DNA from: Methylomonas sp. | GTDB lineage: Bacteria > Pseudomonadota > Gammaproteobacteria > Methylococcales > Methylomonadaceae | Reading direction: 5' to 3' | DNA length: 39,101 nt | Assembly (NCBI GenBank): GCA_026989395.1 | Contig: JALSJK010000167.1 | Span: 1-39,101, forward strand | Part shown: positions 16,539 to 24,485 of the stretch, one piece after another | Layout: each line of letters opens with the position of its first letter | Position numbering within the stretch: position 1 is the stretch's first letter | Position numbers and translations under genes: made by a program | The notes under the pieces: generated by a model | What the model saw: the letters and a program-made list of their open reading frames with translations, nothing else | Database searches by the model: none | What the model was told of the DNA's origin: nothing

Positions 16539-16586
16539 TTTTATGGATATTAGTTATATATTTTTAACCACCCGCAAGGCTATGAA

Positions 16587-16976
16587 ATGAAGAATCATAA
16601 ACGAATTTTTTTGGGCATTTTGTTAAGCAGTTTTTTCATGATACTTGCTCCAGCAAGTCATGCCAATGACAATGATGAAAATTATAATGAAAGAGTAAAA
16701 ACCAAGGCTTTAAGTGGGCTGGCAAATATTGGCGCCAGTTTTCTCGAAATCCCCAAAAATGTTATTAATATCAGTAATGATACCAATGTTGTCTGGGGTG
16801 TGGTTGGCGGAGCTCCCTACGGCGGACTGATTATGGCAGGAAGGATTGTTTCAGGAATTGCAGACCTGGTTACCTGCTTTATTCCAACAACACCGATTAC
16901 CACGCCAGTGTATGTCTGGGATGATTTTGATAAAAACACCACATTTGGTGATGCGCTGAGACTGGAAGACAGATAA
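16587..16976 (+). CDS. Exosortase-system-associated protein (TIGR04073-like)
   Basis: 129 residues. The signal peptide ends near residue 26 (ASHA-NDND). A short glycine-rich domain follows: KALSGLANIGASFLEIPKN, then GVVGGAPYGGLIMAGRI and FIPTTPITTPVYVWDDF. This matches my memory of the TIGR04073 family, which co-occurs with exosortase and sorting-tail proteins in Gram-negatives. That fits the five VPLPA-CTERM proteins in the left part of the window. It is convergent with the 16986 gene, with nine bases between stops. The molecular role is unknown; family assignment is from memory. Confidence 0.65.
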   Translation: MKNHKRIFLGILLSSFFMILAPASHANDNDENYNERVKTKALSGLANIGASFLEIPKNVINISNDTNVVWGVVGGAPYGGLIMAGRIVSGIADLVTCFIPTTPITTPVYVWDDFDKNTTFGDALRLEDR

Positions 16977-16985
16977 CATTTTTAG

Positions 16986-19823
16986 TTATTCGGATAAAAC
17001 CATTTTTTCCATCAACAGGTCGGTCATTTTTTCCGCCTTGAGCGGCCTGTCAAAATAATAGCCCTGCCCTATATCACAACCCTGGCGCATCAAAAATAAC
17101 ATTTGTTCCCGGGTTTCAATACCTTCGGCAACAACTTGCATATTCATGTTATGCCCAAGCAAAATTACTGCGTTGATAATACTGGCATCATCGGAGTCGG
17201 AAAAAAGGTTATTAATAAATGACTTGTCTATTTTCAATTTGTCGACCGGAAACCGTTTGAGATAACTCAATGATGAATAGCCGGTTCCAAAATCATCAAG
17301 TGCAACAGAAATACCAACGGCTTTTAACGCCTGTAAAATATTGATTGCCTGATCAACATCCCGCATCATAATACTTTCGGTCACTTCTACATTTAAGGTG
17401 CCGGGAATGATGTGGTATTGCTCGATACATTGGCCAACCATGTCTAATAGATTTTTTTGCATAAACTGGCGGGGTGATAAATTTATCGCAACTTGGATGT
17501 CCTGAATCCCACGTTGATGCCACATTTTTAACTGTTGGCATACTGTTTGAAATAACCAATCACCAATAGGAACAATTAGGCCCGTTTCTTCAGCCAGATA
17601 AATAAACTCACCAGGTAAGATAATACCTTTGTCATAATGACGCCATCTCAATAAAGCTTCTGCGCCAAGAATTTGCTGAGATTTTAAATCAATCAAAGGC
17701 TGATAAAACACCTCAAATTCACCCTGTTTCAATGCATCATGCATTTCCTTTTCCATCTGTAACCGGTGTCTGGCGCTATCATTAAGTCCTGTTGAATAAA
17801 AATTGAAACCGTTCCGCCCAGTGTCTTTAACACTATACATTGCAGCATCAGCTCTTGCCAAAAGCGCATCTGCTGTTTCACCATCTTTTGGAAACAAGCT
17901 GATACCAATACTTGGAGTGACGAAAACCTCTTGATTGAACACATGTAATGAAGCTGACAGGTTTTGTACAATTTTATCGACAATCTCGACAACATACTCC
18001 TCATGCTCCAGATTCTCCATCAAAACTACAAATTCGTCTCCTCCCCAGCGAGCGGTGGTATCGCCTTGCCGAACACTGGATTGAAGCCTTTTTGCAATTT
18101 CCTTCAGAACCTGGTCGCCTCCTGCATGCCCTAAACCATCATTGATCTTTTTAAAGCCATCCAGATCTACAAATAAAATAACAATATGTTTACCCAAGCG
18201 GCCAGCCAAACTTATGGCTTGAGTCAAACGGTCATGTAAGAGAACCCGGTTGGGTAATGCAGTCAAAGCATCATGTGTAGCAATATATGCCATACGCTGA
18301 CTAATATCTAACATTGCTGTTAAATCATTGAAGGCATAAACCATCCCAGAGTCTTTGCCATTGCGCTCAATAATCGGATTAGCGGATAGTTGCACAGCAT
18401 ATTTTTGACCGGATTGACTAACAAAGCCTTTTATTTCGGCCTGATCAATTTCGTTATCTCTGATTTTATCCTGAAATTCCTCAAAAAGTTTTTTAGATTC
18501 ATCAGCTTCTTCGACTGTGAAAATATCACAAAATGCCTGACCTTTTACTTGATTCAATGAACAGCCTGCCATTTTTTCAGCGGCAGGATTCATATATTCA
18601 ATTTTTCCTTGCTTGTCAGTAGTAACGACTGCGTCACCAATTGCGTGCAAGGTCGCCCTGGCCTTTTGTTTTTCCATAAATAACAACTTCGACACTGAAG
18701 CAAGCTGCTTGCTATTCCAAAATAAAAGCCCCGATAACAACAATAAAATAACCGATGTAGGCCCAAACCAAAGATAATTTGCTAGTAATAACCAGGCACT
18801 GACAAACAGACTTAATAAGATACAAAGTGTAGTAATAATTAAAGTTTGCCGGCTTGATAAAAAGCCGTACGAAACTAAGGGAACAAAAACCAAAACTGCT
18901 GTCAGCAACATAGCTGAAACTGGCTTGACAGGTAAAATACTACTGTTTTTTAGCAACATGTCCAGGACATGAGCATTTAATTCAAGCCCAGACATTAATT
19001 CGGAATGATTGGATACAGAGGTGGCGAAACGCGAGCCAAAACCAGTAGCATTCAAGCCAATTAAGATGTATTTATCATAAAACTGTTTTCTCAGCTTTTC
19101 CGAACGCAGTACGTCAATGTATGAATACATCGGGTAATGGCCTGCTGAGCCAGAAAACGGAATACGGACATAATCAGAAAAACTAGCAATTTTATCTACC
19201 GGGTAATTACCGAAAACAGGTTTATTATCTGAGTTTGTATTATTTGCATGGCCAATATCAGCCAATGCTCTTGTAAATGCGGGGATTTTTAAACCAGAAT
19301 TAATATTAGCCGATAAATACAACCCTCGAACCACACCTTTTCCATCTGGTAAAATATTGGTATGTCCCATATTTGCTGCTGCAGTTACCAATCCCGGTAG
19401 CGGTAATTTCACCTTAACATCTCTGGAAGCACTGGTTGATTCAATAACGACAGGTAAAACCGTTCTGCCATTACGCTGAATAGCTTTTGCCAAACGCCGA
19501 TCATTTTCAGGATTATCCTTGTCCGGTTCAATAAAAAGGATATCAAGTCCAATTGCTCTAACTTGAACTTCAGTCAGTTTGTCTATAAATTCGGCATGAA
19601 GTTGCCGAGGCCACGGCCATCTGCCAAAACTATCCAGACTTCTATCATCAATGCTTACAATGATGATATCTGAATTAGGTTCATGGTGAAAATACTTTGT
19701 CAACTGATCGAAAATCATATCATCCCACGACTTCATGCTTCCAGACCACTGCAAACCCACTGCCGATAAAGTCAATAAAACGGCCATCACCAAAGCAAAT
19801 AATTTTGTAGGCCAGTTTGACAT
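16986..19823 (-). CDS. CHASE2-PAS-GGDEF-EAL cyclic-di-GMP enzyme
   Basis: 945 residues. An N-terminal membrane helix is followed by a periplasmic CHASE2 sensor (DIIIVSIDDRSLDSFGRWPW at about 53-72, to about 290). Three or so membrane helices come next (about 300-375), then a PAS domain (LHAIGDAVVTTDKQGKIEYM, from about 391), GGDEF (about 515-680) and EAL (about 700-940). The cyclase motif GGDEF is intact and RQGD five residues before it is a complete inhibitory I-site. The EAL half keeps EALLRW, EVTESIMM, DDFGTGYSSL and VAEGIE, so both synthesis and hydrolysis of c-di-GMP look possible. It follows the LysM/FecR gene by nine bases, a recurring pairing of CHASE2 proteins with FecR proteins. It is likely to sense an envelope signal and control attachment or motility. 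Confidence 0.94.
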   Translation of the reverse strand: MSNWPTKLFALVMAVLLTLSAVGLQWSGSMKSWDDMIFDQLTKYFHHEPNSDIIIVSIDDRSLDSFGRWPWPRQLHAEFIDKLTEVQVRAIGLDILFIEPDKDNPENDRRLAKAIQRNGRTVLPVVIESTSASRDVKVKLPLPGLVTAAANMGHTNILPDGKGVVRGLYLSANINSGLKIPAFTRALADIGHANNTNSDNKPVFGNYPVDKIASFSDYVRIPFSGSAGHYPMYSYIDVLRSEKLRKQFYDKYILIGLNATGFGSRFATSVSNHSELMSGLELNAHVLDMLLKNSSILPVKPVSAMLLTAVLVFVPLVSYGFLSSRQTLIITTLCILLSLFVSAWLLLANYLWFGPTSVILLLLSGLLFWNSKQLASVSKLLFMEKQKARATLHAIGDAVVTTDKQGKIEYMNPAAEKMAGCSLNQVKGQAFCDIFTVEEADESKKLFEEFQDKIRDNEIDQAEIKGFVSQSGQKYAVQLSANPIIERNGKDSGMVYAFNDLTAMLDISQRMAYIATHDALTALPNRVLLHDRLTQAISLAGRLGKHIVILFVDLDGFKKINDGLGHAGGDQVLKEIAKRLQSSVRQGDTTARWGGDEFVVLMENLEHEEYVVEIVDKIVQNLSASLHVFNQEVFVTPSIGISLFPKDGETADALLARADAAMYSVKDTGRNGFNFYSTGLNDSARHRLQMEKEMHDALKQGEFEVFYQPLIDLKSQQILGAEALLRWRHYDKGIILPGEFIYLAEETGLIVPIGDWLFQTVCQQLKMWHQRGIQDIQVAINLSPRQFMQKNLLDMVGQCIEQYHIIPGTLNVEVTESIMMRDVDQAINILQALKAVGISVALDDFGTGYSSLSYLKRFPVDKLKIDKSFINNLFSDSDDASIINAVILLGHNMNMQVVAEGIETREQMLFLMRQGCDIGQGYYFDRPLKAEKMTDLLMEKMVLSE

Positions 19824-19832
19824 CTCGTTAAC

Positions 19833-21494
19833 CTATAAAGCGAACAAAGCAAACAAGGGCAACATAACCAAAACCCAGTACCAATCGATACCAGGTACCT
19901 CAATAAGCTGCGGAGAACTAAAAGGACCGACAAAACCATCCGGGTCTAAGGTTTGAATACGCACATAATAATCACCACTTTCAGGTTTTGGCATCGTGAA
20001 CTCAGGTTTTTCCAGTTGTTCATCAGCCATTAAATCTTTGAATTTTTCATCTCTGGCCACCTGAATATGGTATTTTTGACCAGTCAAGCCCTGACGAAAA
20101 CGAACGACTACTGTATTCTCAGTCATCTCCGGTGCTTCCATTTCAGGAGCCGGAAGAATCCTGCGCAGTAACTGAGGATCAGAAAATGGCCCATCACCAT
20201 CTTCATCGATAGCAGCCACTCGCCAATAATATTTGCCGATTGGCAGTGGCTTATTCAAAAGCAAACTGATGTTTTCATACTCTTTAATATCAAAAAGTAA
20301 TGGTGAAAAATCCTTGTTCTTTGCTAATTGGAAATGATATCCACGTATTGATCGTCCCTTTGCCCAAATAAAATTTGGGGATGATTCAAGTATTCCTACG
20401 CCTGATTTAGGCTCAATCAGAAAAGGAGGTTCTGGTCGCGCATTTATTCTAAATTGCATTTGTGCATCTACACCTTCCAAACCTTGTTGATCAATACCAC
20501 GAATTCTCATCACATATTTTCCATCTGGCAAATCAAGGGTTCTAATCACGCCGGAATCATAAATTTTATTAAATAATACTGCATTAAATAAGGAGGATTT
20601 TGCAATCTGCACCCGGTAGCTTTGATGTTTAGGCAATTCTGGCAACTTGAACTGAACCGGTACGCGAGAAAATAAATCTGGAATTTTTTTAGTATCGGGC
20701 GCAGGCAATAATTTTATCGGTGGCGTTGGTGGCTGATCAGCAATTGCGATAGTACTGAATCCCTTAGGTATAAGTCGAGTTTTACCGGCTCCAGATACAC
20801 CGACACCACCACCGAGAACCTCGGTACTGGAAACAATTTTTTCAGGTTCAGCACTGACTCTAAAATCAGTTCCACGAACAGAAGTCACTACATTTGGGGT
20901 ACGAATCTTGAATTGACTAGCTGACCCTTTTTTTGGCGCAACCTGGGTTTCAAGGCGTCCCTTCTTTAAAAACAGTCTGGATTTAGTCATCCCGGTATGA
21001 TCATAACCAGCTAAATAATCTATTTTTAGTTCACTATTATCTTCAAGAAGCAATCGGGTTCCATCCATAAACTCCAAAACCACAGAAGAATTTTTAGCTG
21101 TTCGAATAGTGTCTCCAACAATGACTAATTGGCCTGGCTTCAAACTGGTCGCTTTGCCTGTTTCATCATCGACTAACTCTACCCGGCCCTGTATTGCCTT
21201 GGCTCGCACCAGCATGGGAAAACTTCTTAACCACTTTGCAGGAATTAATATTTTTTTCCCCGGGGCTATCTGCCAAGGATCTTCTATTTTATTGAGTTCC
21301 TGCACCTTCTTTACATAGGAAATATCCTTTAAATAATCAACCGTTAAATCCCACAGGTTATCGCCTTTTTTTATTGAGTAAACCCAGATATCCGAATAAC
21401 AAATTAACGAGAAAAAAGAACAATGAAGACAAACAACCAACAAAACAAGATGTTTAAAAGATGGCCATCTATAGCTACTGAAAAAACACTTCAT
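19833..21494 (-). CDS. LysM and FecR-domain envelope protein with FN3-like repeats
   Basis: 553 residues. After a hydrophobic signal (about 15-33) comes a LysM peptidoglycan-binding motif (YSIKKGDNLWDLTVDYL, about 39-86). A FecR-type domain follows (about 105-215: GDTIRTAKNSSVVLEFMDGT, then IRTPNVVTSVRGTDFRV). Two to three FN3-like segments with YRVQIAK, YHFQLAKNKDF and YHIQVARDEKF make up the rest. It ends in one membrane helix (WYWVLVMLPLFALFAL) with no cytoplasmic tail. It is the first gene of a two-gene unit with the CHASE2-GGDEF-EAL protein, so it may pass envelope information to that enzyme; this is inference from pairing. Confidence 0.88.
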   Translation of the reverse strand: MKCFFSSYRWPSFKHLVLLVVCLHCSFFSLICYSDIWVYSIKKGDNLWDLTVDYLKDISYVKKVQELNKIEDPWQIAPGKKILIPAKWLRSFPMLVRAKAIQGRVELVDDETGKATSLKPGQLVIVGDTIRTAKNSSVVLEFMDGTRLLLEDNSELKIDYLAGYDHTGMTKSRLFLKKGRLETQVAPKKGSASQFKIRTPNVVTSVRGTDFRVSAEPEKIVSSTEVLGGGVGVSGAGKTRLIPKGFSTIAIADQPPTPPIKLLPAPDTKKIPDLFSRVPVQFKLPELPKHQSYRVQIAKSSLFNAVLFNKIYDSGVIRTLDLPDGKYVMRIRGIDQQGLEGVDAQMQFRINARPEPPFLIEPKSGVGILESSPNFIWAKGRSIRGYHFQLAKNKDFSPLLFDIKEYENISLLLNKPLPIGKYYWRVAAIDEDGDGPFSDPQLLRRILPAPEMEAPEMTENTVVVRFRQGLTGQKYHIQVARDEKFKDLMADEQLEKPEFTMPKPESGDYYVRIQTLDPDGFVGPFSSPQLIEVPGIDWYWVLVMLPLFALFAL

Positions 21495-21760
21495 TTTTAA
21501 ATTTTAGATATATTTTTCATATCTTTATATTCCTCATCAAATATCTAGGCTGGAGTAATAAAGAGAGGTAAGACAAACTAATAGCTGTAAATTTATACAA
21601 TGAAATGAAAGTTTCTTTATTTTTATAATCTAACAGTTAAGATGAGCAGGCGCAACATAAATTACGGAATTACCCCTAAACCGAAGCTGAACAAAAATAA
21701 TTGAACTTTGTTTAATTAAAGTTTACCATTAAACTATGGCTGAGAATCTGAGGAAAAAAA
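21495..21760. promoter_or_regulatory. Divergent control region upstream of the lipid operon
   Basis: The 266 bases carry a plausible promoter TTGAAC (21701-21706), a 17-base spacer and TACCAT (21724-21729) for the gene at 21761. A symmetric AACTTT/AAAGTT pair (21704-21709, 21718-21723) lies inside the spacer. Nothing else is recognised; the AT-rich left part probably holds the promoter of the minus-strand FecR gene. Confidence 0.45.
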
Positions 21761-23905
21761 ATGCTAAAAACAATTTTGCGCCCTTTACTAAGCTTTCTTT
21801 TCAAAATTGAAGTCACTGGACTGGAGCACTACCAAGAAGCAGGAAAAAGAGTTCTTATTATTTCCAATCATGTTTCCTTTCTTGATCCATTATTACTTGG
21901 GGTATTTTTACCGGATGATATTACTTTTGCGATCAACACTCATATTTCGCGCTCCCCCTGGATCAAGCCTTTCCTGAGATTATCTAACGTATTTGTTCTC
22001 GACCCAACCCAGCCATTATCATTAAAATCTCTGATCCATCATCTAAAAACCGATCAAAAAACCGTTATTTTTCCTGAAGGACGCATTACTGTTACCGGCT
22101 CTTTGATGAAAGTGTATGACGGGCCGGGCATGGTGGCTGATAAAGCAGATGCTACCATTCTTCCGATTCGGATTAGCGGCGCAGAATATACCTATTTTTC
22201 CAGAATCGGAAAAATTGTCCGGCAAAGATTGTTTCCTAAAATTACTATTACCATCCTGCCACCCACCCATATTGATATTCCAGATGAATTCAGAGGAAAA
22301 AAACGGCGTGAATACAGCGGTCGGGTTTTGTCAGATATTATGACTAACCTGGCCTTTTCTACCGGCCATTACCAACAGACGCTTTTTTCCAAATTACTGG
22401 AGGCACGGACTATTCACGGCGGCAAGCATATTATTGCTGATGATCTGGAACGCACTCCACTAAATTACAACACACTGATTACCCGGAGTATCGCCATTGG
22501 CAATGCCTTAAAAAAAATTAGTAACCGAAATGATAATCTTGGTGTTTTATTGCCAAACTCGACAAAAACCCTCTGTGTGATTTTGGGAGTACAGCTTTAT
22601 GGGCGCGTCCCCGCCATGCTCAATTATTCAATCGGTTCGGTAGGCATGATATCAGCCTGCGAAACTGCCCAGGTAAAAACCGTCTTAACTTCAAAACGGT
22701 TTATCGAATTAGCTAAATTACAGGCTGAAGCAGAGCATCTTGGCCAACATGTTCAGCTAATCTATCTGGAAGATCTGGCAGAAAAAATCAACTGGTTTGA
22801 TAAAATCCGCGCACTCTATCAATGTAAAACTACTGATTATTGGTATAAAAAACAACCAATCGAACCTCAACACAGTGCAGTTATTTTATTCACTTCGGGT
22901 ACTGAAGGAGCGCCCAAAGGTGTTGTTCTTTCTCATCAGAATTTACTGGCCAATCATGAACAAGTCGCAGCCCGAATTAATTTCAATGCCCAGGACGTAG
23001 TATTAAACTTTCTGCCAATGTTCCATTCTTTTGGTTTTACGGTAGGTACCCTGCTACCTGTTATGCATGGAATGACTACCTTTTTTTATCCCTCGCCATT
23101 GCATTACAGCATCATTCCTGAAATTGCCTACGAACATAATGCAACGATAATGTTCGGAACCAATACATTTCTCGCAGCCTACGGAAAAAAAGCTCATCCT
23201 TATGATTTTTTTAAAATTCGTTATGTCGTAGCTGGTGCAGAAAGACTACAGGAAAACACCCGACAACTCTGGTTTGAAAAATTCGGTATTCGAATTCTTG
23301 AGGGATATGGCGCTACCGAAACCAGCCCTGTCGCTGCAGTCAATACGCCAATGGAATATAAGACTGGCACGGTCGGCAGACTGATGCCAAGTATGAAATA
23401 TCAATTGGAAGCCGTGCCCGGAATTGAAAATGCTGGAAATTTACATCTCGCCGGACCAAATATTATGTTGGGCTATTTATTACACGACAACCCTGGAAAA
23501 CTGGTTCCTCCAGAATCAATTTATGGCAAAGGCTGGTATGACACGGGCGATATTGTCAATATTGATGAACAGGGATTTATCAGCATTCGAGGCCGGAGCA
23601 AACGCTTTGCCAAGGTCAGTGGAGAAATGATTTCATTAGCCTCCTCGGAACAAGTTGTCAACGATGTCTGGCCGAATTTTCAGCATGCCATTGTCAGTTT
23701 ACCCGACGAAAGAAAAGGCGAAGTGTTAATATTGGTTACCACCTATAAAGATGCCAACGCAAACGAATTAATCGGCAAGGCTAAAGGTATTTCACCAATC
23801 AACTTACCCAGAAAATTTGTTATTGTTGAAAAAGTACCCGTTCTTGGCACTGGGAAGGTTAATTATGTTGAAGTGACAGAACTAGCAAAAACCATGCTCG
23901 AATAA
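21761..23905 (+). CDS. aas: Aas-like bifunctional acyltransferase / acyl-ACP synthetase
   Basis: 714 residues, the same length class and domain order as E. coli Aas. The N-terminal PlsC-type acyltransferase has the catalytic NH37VSFLD42 and the substrate motif FPEGR at 104-108. From about residue 230 an AMP-forming ligase follows: LFTSGTEGAPKGVVLSH (about 377-393), YGATETSP, and WYDTGDIV with RGRSKRFAKVSGEMIS. Aas re-acylates lysophosphatidylethanolamine at the inner membrane using acyl-ACP that it makes itself. AGGA precedes the ATG. It opens a plus-strand cluster with a tautomerase, an ACP-ligase-acyltransferase fusion and an LplT-like carrier; in E. coli lplT and aas are adjacent, here two genes separate them. 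Confidence 0.9.
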   Translation: MLKTILRPLLSFLFKIEVTGLEHYQEAGKRVLIISNHVSFLDPLLLGVFLPDDITFAINTHISRSPWIKPFLRLSNVFVLDPTQPLSLKSLIHHLKTDQKTVIFPEGRITVTGSLMKVYDGPGMVADKADATILPIRISGAEYTYFSRIGKIVRQRLFPKITITILPPTHIDIPDEFRGKKRREYSGRVLSDIMTNLAFSTGHYQQTLFSKLLEARTIHGGKHIIADDLERTPLNYNTLITRSIAIGNALKKISNRNDNLGVLLPNSTKTLCVILGVQLYGRVPAMLNYSIGSVGMISACETAQVKTVLTSKRFIELAKLQAEAEHLGQHVQLIYLEDLAEKINWFDKIRALYQCKTTDYWYKKQPIEPQHSAVILFTSGTEGAPKGVVLSHQNLLANHEQVAARINFNAQDVVLNFLPMFHSFGFTVGTLLPVMHGMTTFFYPSPLHYSIIPEIAYEHNATIMFGTNTFLAAYGKKAHPYDFFKIRYVVAGAERLQENTRQLWFEKFGIRILEGYGATETSPVAAVNTPMEYKTGTVGRLMPSMKYQLEAVPGIENAGNLHLAGPNIMLGYLLHDNPGKLVPPESIYGKGWYDTGDIVNIDEQGFISIRGRSKRFAKVSGEMISLASSEQVVNDVWPNFQHAIVSLPDERKGEVLILVTTYKDANANELIGKAKGISPINLPRKFVIVEKVPVLGTGKVNYVEVTELAKTMLE

Positions 23906-23918
23906 TCAAAAAAATAGA

Positions 23919-24084
23919 GTCACTATTCAGCGCATTTAATTTAACTAAAATTTTAAAATATCAGTGACTTATGAAAATAAGTGTAGGTGTCATGGATGAC
24001 ACAATCAAGCCTACACGGACGTATTTACGGCGTCTTCAGGAGTAAGTTACTGATATTGAAACTATCAATACGCTGAATAGTTAC
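23919..24084. repeat. Nested inverted-repeat element (MITE-like or structured RNA)
   Basis: Outer arms are GTCACTATTCAGCG (23919-23932) and CGCTGAATAGTTAC (24071-24084). Middle arms are AATATCAGTGACTTA (23957-23971) and TAAGTTACTGATATT (24043-24057). Inner arms are GTGTAGG (23981-23987) and CCTACAC (24010-24016). Inside these is the tight hairpin GTGTCAT-GG-ATGACAC (23987-24002), and GACG/CGTC sits in the right half. Each pair is perfect or has one mismatch, and all are nested. It lies wholly between aas and the tautomerase gene, in the transcribed direction, and could fold as one long RNA. Confidence 0.75.
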
Positions 24085-24111
24085 AAAATAGACACTTTGG
24101 GAGGACAGACG

Positions 24112-24459
24112 ATGCCATTTTTGAAATTAACAACCAATGTAACTATCTCTGAGCAACAGTCTTCGCAATTGTTGACTGATTTTTCCAAACTGCTCGCAGC
24201 CGAAACCGGAAAATCAGAAAATTATGTGATGGCAGAACTAACCGGCGGCAAAAACATGATTTTTGCCGGTAGCCAAGACCCACAGGCATTTATCGAATGT
24301 AAAAGTATCGGTTTGAGTACAACACAAGCCAAATCCTTATCCGCCTCAATCAGTCAACTGCTCGAGAAAAAGCTTCAGATCAATCCACAACGGATTTATA
24401 TTGAATTTATGAACTGTCCGGCCGAATACTGGGGCTGGAATGGCTCGACCTTTGGCTAA
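24112..24459 (+). CDS. MIF / phenylpyruvate tautomerase family protein
   Basis: 115 residues. The start at 24112 (after GGAGG) gives MPFLKL, placing the family's catalytic proline directly after the initiator Met; the longer TTG-started frame from 24097 would bury it. Other MIF features are AELTGGKNMIFAGSQDP in the middle and the C-terminal RIYIEFMNCPAEYWGWNGSTFG, in which the Asn-Gly-Ser-Thr-Phe end is typical. The fold is a trimeric tautomerase; the physiological substrate is uncertain in bacteria. It sits inside the lipid operon, 26 bases before the ACP-ligase fusion, so a connection to that pathway is suggested but not shown. Confidence 0.9.
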   Translation: MPFLKLTTNVTISEQQSSQLLTDFSKLLAAETGKSENYVMAELTGGKNMIFAGSQDPQAFIECKSIGLSTTQAKSLSASISQLLEKKLQINPQRIYIEFMNCPAEYWGWNGSTFG

Positions 24460-24485
24460 ATAATGCCGATTGAGGTAAAGCGTCG

